Below are positions 1 through 6,296 of a stretch of DNA of 6,296 nt, piece after piece. The DNA lies in assembly GCA_027068235.1 (NCBI GenBank), contig JAMOUE010000363.1:1-6296 (forward strand). The letters are read 5' to 3'. The position numbers and the translations under genes were made by a program. Numbering within the stretch: the stretch's first letter is position 1; the number at the start of each line of letters is the position of its first letter. The notes below the pieces were generated by a model that was given only the letters and a program-made list of their open reading frames with translations, was not told the origin of the DNA and made no database searches. This stretch comes from Deltaproteobacteria bacterium. Lineage in GTDB: Bacteria > Desulfobacterota > Dissulfuribacteria > Dissulfuribacterales > QOAL01.

Positions 1-1236
1 AAAAAAGAAATTGGCTGCAGGCCGTTGTTCCTGGGTTTTGGTTGACTTAGAAAGGCGTTCTGCCAAATCCCAGGCCTTCTCTTCCTTACCAAGGTGTTCA
101 TAGCTACTAATAAGACCTTGGTATATGGAAGAGTTAACCTCCTCTTTTTGTGAAAGGGAGCTGAAAAGACGCTCTGCTAATTGGTAGTCACCCTCTTTTA
201 AGGCCGCCCATGCTGTAAATTCCTTCAACTTGTCATTATCGTCTTGACACATAAAGCTGGAAAAACGCCTGTAGCCATGAATCACTGCCTTATAACGACC
301 TTTTTCATAATCATAAGCCATCTGCTCCTTTAAATCGTTACAAAAAAGCTGGGTAATCCGCTGACTATTGGAAAATCGCTGGGCCAAAGAGGAGATACAT
401 GCCTTGTCACCAAGCCTTAGGCAACTAAGTGCAAGTCCGTAGGCAACTTCTTCCTTTGATGGCTCTTTCTCAAGTAAAGACTCAAAAAGGACCTTGGCCT
501 TTTTTTCATCACCCACATTAAAAAAGGCCCATCCAGCAACCAGAAGGACATCCTTTCTCTTTTGAAGAGAAGGGGACAGCTTATTAAAACGATTAATGGC
601 CTCCTTCCACTGTCTTGCCTGTGCCAACTTGAAATACTCATTTAAATCATTTGTTGGCTTGGCATGTGGTTGCGCCTTTACCCTTTTCTTTGCCCTAGCC
701 TTTATTTTTGTCTTGGCTTTTGCCTTTTTCTTTGGCGGAGAAGACCTTTTTCTTTTTGGTTTCTCTTGCTTCTTAGCTAAAAAGCGCTTGAATTGCGCCT
801 GCTTTTCTTCAGAAAGGTATGCAAGAAACTTCTTGGCCTCTTGCTTTTGTCCCTTATTCAAATAGAGGTAAAAAAGAGCTTCCCCACACTCTTTTTTCTT
901 ATACCCCTTATTGAAAAGCTCCTGAAAACCTTGAAGCGCCTCTTCATGCCGACCTATTTTGAAATAGGTCCAGGACAATCCATAAAGGGCCTTTTTATTA
1001 TCTGGCTCGATCTCTAAGATCCTTTTAAAGATCAATTCGGCATCATTATATTTTTTTTCATTATAGGCATCCCAACCATAGGCAATGAGGCGTGATGTCC
1101 TGGATGAGATAATCTTATGCAATAGTCTCTTGTTAGCATCATAAGTAGGATTCAGGGTCTCTGCCACTACACCTAGAGATAGAGAAAAATAAAAAACAAA
1201 CAAATACAACAAAGAAAGAGAGGCAATTTTTCTCAT
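1..1236 (-). CDS. Secreted TPR protein in the bcsC position, C-terminus missing (off left edge)
   Basis: An open frame of 412 codons starts at ATG 1236-1234 and reaches the left edge without a stop. It begins with a clear signal peptide: MRK, a hydrophobic run at 4-22, and a likely cut after A25 (VVA/ET). TPR-like helical pairs follow: a good repeat at about 50-83 (GWDAYNEKKYNDAE to EIEPDN), a second at about 84-117, and a degenerate one to 150. A Lys/Arg-rich linker occupies 155-193. More TPR-like repeats follow at about 199-229, 231-290, 320-345 (YEKGRYKAVIHGY), 344-370 and 372-400. Position and architecture fit the periplasmic scaffold of BcsC, which in E. coli is followed by an outer-membrane beta-barrel, but no barrel can be seen here, so a stand-alone TPR protein is equally possible. 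The start overlaps the bcsZ stop by 4 nt. Export is a strong inference; BcsC identity is moderate. Confidence 0.85.
   Translation of the reverse strand, partial: MRKIASLSLLYLFVFYFSLSLGVVAETLNPTYDANKRLLHKIISSRTSRLIAYGWDAYNEKKYNDAELIFKRILEIEPDNKKALYGLSWTYFKIGRHEEALQGFQELFNKGYKKKECGEALFYLYLNKGQKQEAKKFLAYLSEEKQAQFKRFLAKKQEKPKRKRSSPPKKKAKAKTKIKARAKKRVKAQPHAKPTNDLNEYFKLAQARQWKEAINRFNKLSPSLQKRKDVLLVAGWAFFNVGDEKKAKVLFESLLEKEPSKEEVAYGLALSCLRLGDKACISSLAQRFSNSQRITQLFCNDLKEQMAYDYEKGRYKAVIHGYRRFSSFMCQDDNDKLKEFTAWAALKEGDYQLAERLFSSLSQKEEVNSSIYQGLISSYEHLGKEEKAWDLAERLSKSTKTQEQRPAANFFF
658..774 (-). other. Lys/Arg-rich low-complexity linker inside the TPR protein
   Basis: Residues 155-193 of the TPR protein contain 20 Lys or Arg among 39 residues, with a single acidic residue (E158), the rest mostly Ala, Pro, Ser and Gln. 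It separates an N-terminal TPR block from a second TPR block. The segment resembles the disordered basic tails of H1-like proteins in composition only. Since the protein has a signal peptide, it should lie in the periplasm, where it could contact peptidoglycan, lipid or acidic polymer. No function is established. Confidence 0.8.
951..970. repeat. Perfect 9-bp inverted repeat with a 2-nt centre
   Basis: The sequence GACCTATTT is followed by two bases and then its exact reverse complement AAATAGGTC. It lies inside the TPR gene (codons for about residues 89-96), with coding sequence on both sides and no T-run after it on the minus strand, so it is not a terminator. It could form a small hairpin in mRNA (8-bp stem, 4-nt loop) or be chance. 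Confidence 0.6.
1233..1236 (-). other. bcsZ/TPR gene ATGA stop-start overlap
   Basis: The TGA stop of bcsZ (1235-1233) and the ATG of the TPR gene (1236-1234) share bases in the sequence ATGA. Only a weak AAGG about 8 nt upstream could serve as a ribosome binding site. This is the classic arrangement for termination-reinitiation and supports 1236 as the start of the TPR gene as well as one shared transcript. Confidence 0.8.
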
Positions 1237-2288
1237 TTAAAAAACCTTGCTTTGGAAAGAAGATACATAGAGGCAGAAAAATAGTTATCCTTTTCGTATT
1301 CTATCTTACCGTCTGCCATCCTTGCAAGATCTGCAGCTGCATCATTTCTTCCAATTGCTCTGGCAAAGGATGAAAGGGCAGCATAAGCTCCTGCAGGACA
1401 CTCCTTTATAGAAACACAATTTTTTTTCAAATTTACAGACTCTGGAAGGTATCTATTTTTCTTAAAAAAGCTCCATAATCGGTTAAACCCCTCTACAAAC
1501 AAGGCATCCCCCCCAGACCAAGACATATACAAAAAGACACGCCAAGCATCATAGCCAAAACGAGGGCTTTTTTTATGGAGTTTGGTAGTCTTGCCATCAC
1601 TTTTTAGAAGCACCCAGTCTGCAGGAAGCAACCACAGGCCAAACCTCGACTTTTCCAGCAACCTTTTAGAACAAGCCAAAATATCTTTCCACTCCTTAGA
1701 CCTATCCAATTGGGAAAGATCCTTATAGGCATTAGGAATGATATAAGATGGATTTATTACCAAGTCTTTTCCATCCACAAAGCCATAATAACCAGGAAGG
1801 ATCATGGAGCTTCCGTCCTTTGTAATAACAAGTTGTTTCCTTATAGAGTGCGCTATCTCCTTGGCCGCCTGTTCAAAACAGGGATCTTTCCACTTTTTCC
1901 AGCCAAGATAGAGGGCCCATGCAATAAGGACATCTCCATCGGCTGCATTATTGTAGTCTATCACCTGCCAGGAACCATTTGGCCTTTTTCCCCATGACCA
2001 GCAAAAAAGCTTATCGCCCTTTCGTAACTGCAAGTTACTCTTGGTCCAATGCCATATGGAGTCAAAGGCCTGCTTGTCATCATTGGCAACAGCAAGTAAC
2101 AGTCCATAGGCCTGGCCTTCTGAATGGGATATCTTGTTCTGATAAAAGTCAACTATCCTTCCATCAGACGACAAGAATCGTTTTTTATAGTCATTCCAGC
2201 CAAAACCAAAGGCACCAGAACAGACACAGAAAGAAACTAATTGCACCAAGCCCAAAAACAGCAGGCAGAGGTGAAATCTATATCTCAT
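1233..2288 (-). CDS. bcsZ: Periplasmic GH8 endo-beta-1,4-glucanase BcsZ
   Basis: Family 8 glycoside hydrolase that cleaves beta-1,4-glucan in the periplasm and is commonly encoded in bcs operons, where it tunes cellulose assembly. The 351 residues fit the family (E. coli BcsZ is about 370). A signal peptide covers residues 1 to about 26 (basic MRYR, hydrophobic core, small residues S24-G25-A26). SEGQAYG (56-62) holds the expected proton donor E57, DYNNAADGDVLIAWAL (111-126) is the conserved GH8 aspartate segment, and RFGYDAWRV (243-251) holds the expected catalytic base D247. These match E55 and D243 of E. coli BcsZ as I recall them. The C-terminal YFSASMYLL (336-344) is also typical of the fold. 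The enzyme looks intact. The start overlaps the end of bcsB by 11 nt. Its only strong Shine-Dalgarno (2305-2310) is 16 nt away, which suggests coupled translation. Confidence 0.95.
   Translation of the reverse strand: MRYRFHLCLLFLGLVQLVSFCVCSGAFGFGWNDYKKRFLSSDGRIVDFYQNKISHSEGQAYGLLLAVANDDKQAFDSIWHWTKSNLQLRKGDKLFCWSWGKRPNGSWQVIDYNNAADGDVLIAWALYLGWKKWKDPCFEQAAKEIAHSIRKQLVITKDGSSMILPGYYGFVDGKDLVINPSYIIPNAYKDLSQLDRSKEWKDILACSKRLLEKSRFGLWLLPADWVLLKSDGKTTKLHKKSPRFGYDAWRVFLYMSWSGGDALFVEGFNRLWSFFKKNRYLPESVNLKKNCVSIKECPAGAYAALSSFARAIGRNDAAADLARMADGKIEYEKDNYFSASMYLLSKARFFK
2278..2288 (-). other. bcsB/bcsZ 11-nt overlap, likely translational coupling
   Basis: The bcsZ ATG (2288-2286) lies inside the last codons of bcsB, whose TAG stop is at 2280-2278. 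The nearest good AGGAGG (2305-2310, within the bcsB codons for its basic tail) is 16 nt from the ATG, beyond the usual 5-9 nt. Ribosomes finishing bcsB probably reinitiate on bcsZ, tying the amount of glucanase to that of BcsB. The overlap is seen directly; the coupling is inferred. Confidence 0.7.
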
Positions 2289-4542
2289 TTGCCAGTCTCT
2301 TTTTCCTCCTCCAGCGTAAATATGAAGCGAAGATGATTACCAGTACCAACAAACTGATTCCTAGACACACGTAAAAGACCCATGGATAACTACGCATGAA
2401 AAAATCTATCTTCTCCGTACCACTTAGGGCACCTGTATAGTATGTGGCTCCTACCTTGAGGCTGTGAACCCTTTTCTCATTTTTTGTGCTATAAAGGACA
2501 AGATCTCCTTCAGCCAGACTTCTAAGCCTTCCAGTCCAGATCAGTTCACTGGTCCGATTGAATATATTGGTATCCTGTCCGGTCCATAACAAAACCGTAC
2601 GCCCTATAGAAAAGGGTGACTCAAACTCCATCAAAAGACCTGTTTCATTATCCAGGGCAACCTTCTGCTCTTTGACTTTTGCTGTCTTTGTCACCCCTCT
2701 AACTGGGAAAATGGTAGAATAGTTTTCCAGCTTTTCCTCTAGTTTCTGCCACAAGCTTCTTTGCTGCCCCTGCGAAAGATCCACAAACTGAGGATATTTC
2801 ACCAGAGCAGAAGTTCCCTTAAGTTTTAAAGGTGCTTTATCTATAAAGGGTTCAGGAAGCTTCGAGACCGGACCAATAAGAACTATGTCCTTATCTCCTA
2901 TTGATGTCGGATCAAACACGAAACTCATATTTGTAGGGGCTATCCCACTCACCTGGCCAAGATAGGCAGCAATATTCATGGCCAAGGAAACCGATGCCAT
3001 ATCCTTTTCAAGCAATAGAAATACTATATCATCTCCATTGGCATCTCTTACAAAGGGAAATCCTGAATCAAAAAAGTATTTTATTTGAGGCATCTTTCTC
3101 CAGTGCCCCATCTCTGGAAAGACGAGCTTGGAGTCATCAAAAAGTGTCAAAAATAGATTCATATCTTGGAATCCCTGACACCTTTTAATGATTAGGGGCA
3201 CAAGTACCGACTCAAAAGATATTATATTTCTACCAGGCTTGAAAAGGTAAGTAGGCACCAAGATCTTGTAATTTTCATAAAAGGCCCCTTCTTTATTGTC
3301 TAAATGGATACTAGATACTGGTTGTCCATTAAGCTCGATCTTCATGGTTGAGTCTTCTCTGACTGCCCCGCTGAACCCAAAATGAAGAGACAACACAGCA
3401 TTTTGGTTGGGTTTAATATATATATCTGGGGGCAAAAAGAATTCCAACGGTACAGGCTCCTTACTCATTCCTACAAAAACATGAGTCTCAAAACCAAGGT
3501 CACTAAACTTGACTGGTAGCCCTGGAGGCAGCAGATCTTTCCTGTGGTATGGTTCCAGGTTTGGAAACTCTACGTCTTCGATTATCATGTAAGGAGTTTG
3601 GGGAAACGGGAAGCTGATAGAAGAAAACGCCATGGCAGCCTGCTTCACCTCATCCATTGTCTCTCCAGTAACGGCGACCAACACATGGGTGGTATCGACT
3701 TTGCTCATGCTGCCTTCTATGGACACATTGCCCTCACCTTGTGACACAGGAAGATGGCTTATGCTAACCATTGGGCCATAAGCCTCTGTTTCATGTGAAA
3801 CACCTAGTTTTTCAAGACCCTTTACGGTGCCGATATAAATATTGTCTACTCCGGGAACAATAGAAGTTGAAGCTGTCAAATATACAGGGCGGTATGACAA
3901 CCTTGCACCAATTCCTCCTGCCACTATAGCACTACTGTGGAGCAATTCCTCATTTAACGAATCGAGAACAAAATTGATCCTTTGTTCAGGAACTATCTTG
4001 GGATCTTCAATATAGTAAGGAATGGAAGACAATTTGGCCGGAATAGGCCTGGCAGAGTAATCAATATCCAAGGTTGCCTCTCCAAGCTTGAGCACCGTCC
4101 AAAGCTCAGGCGCAAAAGGATCTTCACATTCCTTCTCGGAATGTTGAACTACCTCAAATGTAAGATCATGATAACCTGGCTGGAGTAAACTGCTGGGAAT
4201 CTTTACCTCAACATTCCTGTACGAGTTAAGGGGAGCAAGGTCTGACTGAAAAAGCGGAATATCATCCATTGAAACCACAAGACGTGATTTGTAGGCGAGA
4301 AGAGCTGAAGAATTCACATAGGAAAACTTTAAAACCGCACCGTTTACCTTCCACCTTGCTGGCACAGGAAGGCTTATCCGGTATTTGTCCTTAATCGAAT
4401 GCAATTTAATGCTTGTAACAGGCACCAGTTTATTTAACTCAAATACCTCGGCAGCGGCATTTAAAGATACAAGGCTAAATCCCAAGAAAATTATTATAGT
4501 TACAGCCCTTATATACATATTGGCCTCCTCTCTCTTAAACAT
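2278..4542 (-). CDS. bcsB: Cellulose synthase periplasmic subunit BcsB
   Basis: Periplasmic, membrane-anchored partner of BcsA that guides the nascent glucan away from the inner membrane. The 754-residue product is the usual BcsB length (about 720-780). Visible: a signal peptide whose hydrophobic core is near residues 11-30 with a likely cut after A31; a first carbohydrate-binding jelly-roll near 33-165 containing CEDPFAPELW (139-148); an alpha/beta flavodoxin-like region near 185-320; a second jelly-roll near 340-480, beginning at the SDLG segment (347-350) and containing RCQG (454-457); a second flavodoxin-like region near 500-690; and a C-terminal helix near 720-741 followed by the basic tail RWRRKKR. 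C139 and C455 are the only cysteines between the signal peptide and the anchor, so they could pair. A second in-frame ATG at 4518 has a better Shine-Dalgarno and may be the true start (746 residues). Domain edges rest on family knowledge. Confidence 0.96.
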   Translation of the reverse strand: MFKREEANMYIRAVTIIIFLGFSLVSLNAAAEVFELNKLVPVTSIKLHSIKDKYRISLPVPARWKVNGAVLKFSYVNSSALLAYKSRLVVSMDDIPLFQSDLAPLNSYRNVEVKIPSSLLQPGYHDLTFEVVQHSEKECEDPFAPELWTVLKLGEATLDIDYSARPIPAKLSSIPYYIEDPKIVPEQRINFVLDSLNEELLHSSAIVAGGIGARLSYRPVYLTASTSIVPGVDNIYIGTVKGLEKLGVSHETEAYGPMVSISHLPVSQGEGNVSIEGSMSKVDTTHVLVAVTGETMDEVKQAAMAFSSISFPFPQTPYMIIEDVEFPNLEPYHRKDLLPPGLPVKFSDLGFETHVFVGMSKEPVPLEFFLPPDIYIKPNQNAVLSLHFGFSGAVREDSTMKIELNGQPVSSIHLDNKEGAFYENYKILVPTYLFKPGRNIISFESVLVPLIIKRCQGFQDMNLFLTLFDDSKLVFPEMGHWRKMPQIKYFFDSGFPFVRDANGDDIVFLLLEKDMASVSLAMNIAAYLGQVSGIAPTNMSFVFDPTSIGDKDIVLIGPVSKLPEPFIDKAPLKLKGTSALVKYPQFVDLSQGQQRSLWQKLEEKLENYSTIFPVRGVTKTAKVKEQKVALDNETGLLMEFESPFSIGRTVLLWTGQDTNIFNRTSELIWTGRLRSLAEGDLVLYSTKNEKRVHSLKVGATYYTGALSGTEKIDFFMRSYPWVFYVCLGISLLVLVIIFASYLRWRRKKRLANEI
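4524..4529 (-). promoter_or_regulatory. Strong Shine-Dalgarno for the second in-frame ATG of bcsB
   Basis: On the minus strand this reads AGGAGG and lies 5 nt before an in-frame ATG at 4518-4516. Translation from there gives a 746-residue BcsB starting MYIRAVT, which is a more typical signal-peptide N-terminus than the longer MFKREEAN version because it lacks the two glutamates ahead of the hydrophobic core. This site favours 4518 as the real start. Confidence 0.65.
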
Positions 4543-4547
4543 ATAAA

Positions 4548-4555
4548 TCTCCCCC
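4548..4555 (-). promoter_or_regulatory. Possible Shine-Dalgarno for the upstream ATG of bcsB
   Basis: The minus strand reads GGGGGAGA immediately after the bcsA stop codon and 5 nt before the ATG at 4542. It is a purine-rich, G-heavy match to the anti-Shine-Dalgarno, weaker than the AGGAGG further down. It supports the longer 754-residue start as an alternative. Confidence 0.4.
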
Positions 4556-6296
4556 TTAAAGGCCTCTTTCCTCTTTTAATGACCCAAAGTAAAATTTATT
4601 TTTAAACCACCCTATGGCTATCTCAATGATTTCTCCAAGGGCGTATCTTGCTCCTGTAAATCCATGGCGCACCAGATAGAGCACTCCCTTTATCAAAGGC
4701 ACCTTTTTCCTTTTTCTTTCCTGATAAAGTTTCCATCTCAGGCTATCCCCATAGACATAGGCCACTACATCTTTAAACTCTTCATAAGAGTTTATAAGAA
4801 ATTCAAAGGCCAAGTTGACCTTATCACCCTTATCAGGATCAATCCTTATAACCTTGGCATTGATAGTATATTCGTTCCCATAACTATCCCTTACATGAAG
4901 ATTTACCCTATCCCCTAGCCTAAGAGATGGCTCTCCCTCCATAATGGCACCCATTCCGCCAAAAGACAAATCCTTCACCTTGCAAGATGCAACCGTCACA
5001 GAATCCATCTTTACCTTCACATACCCATATGCCCATGTACGAGGATGTCTGCGCAACTGATGCCTTTCGTAAACGCTTCCTATGGACATGATTAAAAGTA
5101 GCATATGAAAAACCAACCAGGCGCTACAAATCATGACAACATCCCTCTCAAAGGGGGTGACATGCCACCTGTAAAAGGCAAAGGGTATTGCTAGTAGACA
5201 AACCCCAAACAAATAAACAAGGGGCCATGCCAAAGGGCTTAAAAAGTCTGTAGACAGGCTCTGCCCCTTAGGGGTTACCCTAAAATGGGGCTTTTTGGGA
5301 TTCAAAAGCACGGAAACCACTGCTGGCAAAAGAAAAAACGACTGGGCAGTTTCATACAATTCTGAAAATAGCGGCCATCTGTATTTGCCAAAAATGAAGT
5401 TACCAATACAAAATGACGAAACAAGAAACGGTAAAGTATAGGCTATAACCTGCGGCACAGAGGCCATATAAATGTGTAAACCGAAAAAGAGATATAGTAG
5501 TGGAGAGATTATAAACATGGCGCGGGCCAGCCCAAAAAACCAAAACAGGCTACTGTTTGCATAACCTATTCTTTGGTATAACTTCAGCCCTCTTTTTATG
5601 ATCGGATTATTCAATAAAAATATCTGAATCATCCCCTGAGCCCATCTTGTTCTTTGCTTAATAAAATCCACAAACGTCTCTGGAGACAAACCGCTAGAAA
5701 CAGGATCTGCAAAATACATGCTTTTTAGGCTCATAGCATGAAGCTGAAGGGATGTTTCAGCATCCTCTGTTACGGTAACTCCGGAAATACCACCTATCTG
5801 CTCAAGAAAACTCCTCCTGAGTACTGCTGCCGATCCGCAAAAAAAGCTGGAATTCCAAAAGTCTAGGCCCCTTTGTATAACCCCATAAAACATCTCTGAC
5901 TCAGAAGGAGCATCTGCAAAAAGCCCTAAATTTTTTTCAACAGGGTTGGCATTGATCATAAAATGGGGGGTCTGCACTAGAAACAGGGCCGGATCATTCT
6001 GGAAAAACCCTACAGTTCGTATTAGAAAATCTCTGGTTGGTACATGATCACAATCTAGGATAAGAAGCAAATCTCCCTGGCATTGGGGAAGAACTGCATT
6101 TATATTTCCTGCCTTGGCATTAGAATTGTCCCTTCTAGTCCGATACTCAACCCCTGCCTCATGGCAAAATGCTGAGAGTTCTTGTCTTCTTGCCTCAGCG
6201 GCCTTTCTTATTTTTGGATCAGGAGAACTTAACCTTTGCAGGGTAGCACCATCATCTAAGACAAATATCCTGAACCTGTTTCTCGGATAATCCATC
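4556..6296 (-). CDS. bcsA: Cellulose synthase catalytic subunit BcsA, N-terminus missing (off right edge)
   Basis: Inner-membrane family GT2 processive synthase that makes beta-1,4-glucan from UDP-glucose and exports it, activated by c-di-GMP. Residues are counted from the Met at 6295, which is internal: the frame is open to the edge, and the N-terminal membrane helices and first part of the GT domain are missing. Visible in order: DDG (14-16), AKAGN (60-64), the DxD motif DCDH (81-84), FFCGS (151-155), the TED catalytic-base motif (176-178), QRTRW (214-218, QxxRW), membrane helices near 251-273, 280-302, 355-375 and 385-406, the gating loop FRVTPKG (338-344), and a PilZ domain with RxxxR (415-419) and DLSFGG (442-447). 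All these signature residues are intact, so an active, c-di-GMP-responsive enzyme is inferred. Known BcsA proteins have roughly 790-870 residues, so about 150-250 are unseen. First of four tightly packed genes here; bcsB follows after 13 nt. Confidence 0.97.
   Translation of the reverse strand, partial: MDYPRNRFRIFVLDDGATLQRLSSPDPKIRKAAEARRQELSAFCHEAGVEYRTRRDNSNAKAGNINAVLPQCQGDLLLILDCDHVPTRDFLIRTVGFFQNDPALFLVQTPHFMINANPVEKNLGLFADAPSESEMFYGVIQRGLDFWNSSFFCGSAAVLRRSFLEQIGGISGVTVTEDAETSLQLHAMSLKSMYFADPVSSGLSPETFVDFIKQRTRWAQGMIQIFLLNNPIIKRGLKLYQRIGYANSSLFWFFGLARAMFIISPLLYLFFGLHIYMASVPQVIAYTLPFLVSSFCIGNFIFGKYRWPLFSELYETAQSFFLLPAVVSVLLNPKKPHFRVTPKGQSLSTDFLSPLAWPLVYLFGVCLLAIPFAFYRWHVTPFERDVVMICSAWLVFHMLLLIMSIGSVYERHQLRRHPRTWAYGYVKVKMDSVTVASCKVKDLSFGGMGAIMEGEPSLRLGDRVNLHVRDSYGNEYTINAKVIRIDPDKGDKVNLAFEFLINSYEEFKDVVAYVYGDSLRWKLYQERKRKKVPLIKGVLYLVRHGFTGARYALGEIIEIAIGWFKNKFYFGSLKEERGL
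4751..5065 (-). other. PilZ c-di-GMP-binding domain of BcsA
   Basis: This part of bcsA (fragment residues about 411-515) encodes the cytoplasmic PilZ beta-barrel. The arginine motif is R415-x3-R419, preceded by R411, so three arginines are spaced four apart. The second motif is D442-x-S444-x-x-G447. In characterised BcsA proteins these residues bind a c-di-GMP dimer and release the gating loop that otherwise blocks the active site. Both motifs and the gating loop (FRVTPKG) are intact, so allosteric control by c-di-GMP is expected. Domain edges are approximate. Confidence 0.9.

Noticed and set aside
417..641. Minus-strand 74-codon frame
   Set aside because: It lies in another frame within the TPR gene, whose own frame is open over 412 codons with a signal peptide and repeats.
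951..970. Intrinsic terminator at the inverted repeat
   Set aside because: It is inside an open coding frame, has an AT-rich stem, and no T-run follows it on the transcribed strand.
596..1017. Overlapping plus-strand open frames (596-865 and 793-1017), Phe/Leu/Cys-rich
   Set aside because: They are antisense to the TPR gene. The hydrophobic Phe-rich composition is the complement of its Lys-rich codons, and neither has a recognisable domain.
1228..1260. Promoter or terminator between bcsZ and the TPR gene
   Set aside because: The genes overlap by 4 nt, and the T-run before the ATG encodes the C-terminal residues of BcsZ with no hairpin in front of it.
2211..2240. Lipoprotein signal in BcsZ (C21 and C23 after a hydrophobic core)
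   Set aside because: The residues before C21 (V-S-F) and C23 (F-C-V) do not fit the lipobox, which needs Gly, Ala or Ser directly before the Cys. A normal signal peptide is more likely.
1979..2374. Plus-strand open frame of 131 codons across the bcsB/bcsZ junction
   Set aside because: It is fully antisense to two confidently identified genes and shows no family signature or convincing ribosome binding site.
6293..6295. ATG at the right edge as the start of bcsA
   Set aside because: The first residues (MDYP...FVLDDG) align to the interior of the GT domain. Known BcsA proteins have about 150-250 residues before this, including membrane helices.

Overview
The window is a stretch of a bacterial cellulose biosynthesis operon. 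All recognisable genes lie on the minus strand, so transcription runs from high to low coordinates. The order is bcsA (C-terminal 580 or so residues, N-terminus beyond the right edge), bcsB (complete), bcsZ (complete), then a secreted TPR protein in the place bcsC normally occupies (N-terminal 412 residues, running off the left edge). This matches the classical bcsA-bcsB-bcsZ-bcsC order known from enterobacteria.

The genes are packed tightly. bcsA and bcsB are 13 nt apart, bcsB and bcsZ overlap by 11 nt, and bcsZ and the TPR gene overlap by 4 nt (ATGA). There is no intergenic gap over about 40 nt, and no promoter, terminator, RNA gene, mobile element or CRISPR array was seen. The four genes are therefore almost certainly one transcriptional unit with coupled translation.

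In the expected machine, BcsA polymerises UDP-glucose into beta-1,4-glucan and threads it through the inner membrane, gated by c-di-GMP at its PilZ domain. All the catalytic and PilZ signature residues in the visible part are present. BcsB, with a signal peptide and a C-terminal membrane anchor, receives the chain in the periplasm. BcsZ is a periplasmic family GH8 endoglucanase. The TPR protein would be the periplasmic scaffold leading to the outer membrane, but whether it ends in a BcsC-type beta-barrel cannot be seen. It carries an unusual Lys/Arg-rich linker.

The architecture implies a Gram-negative (diderm) bacterium. Base composition is moderately AT-rich by eye. The BcsA resembles, from memory, the Rhodobacter-type protein more than the E. 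coli one, especially in a conserved insert after the DDG motif. The host cannot be named from this window; a proteobacterial or Desulfobacterota-like host is only a guess. Apart from the TPR protein, this is a well-known system rather than a new one.
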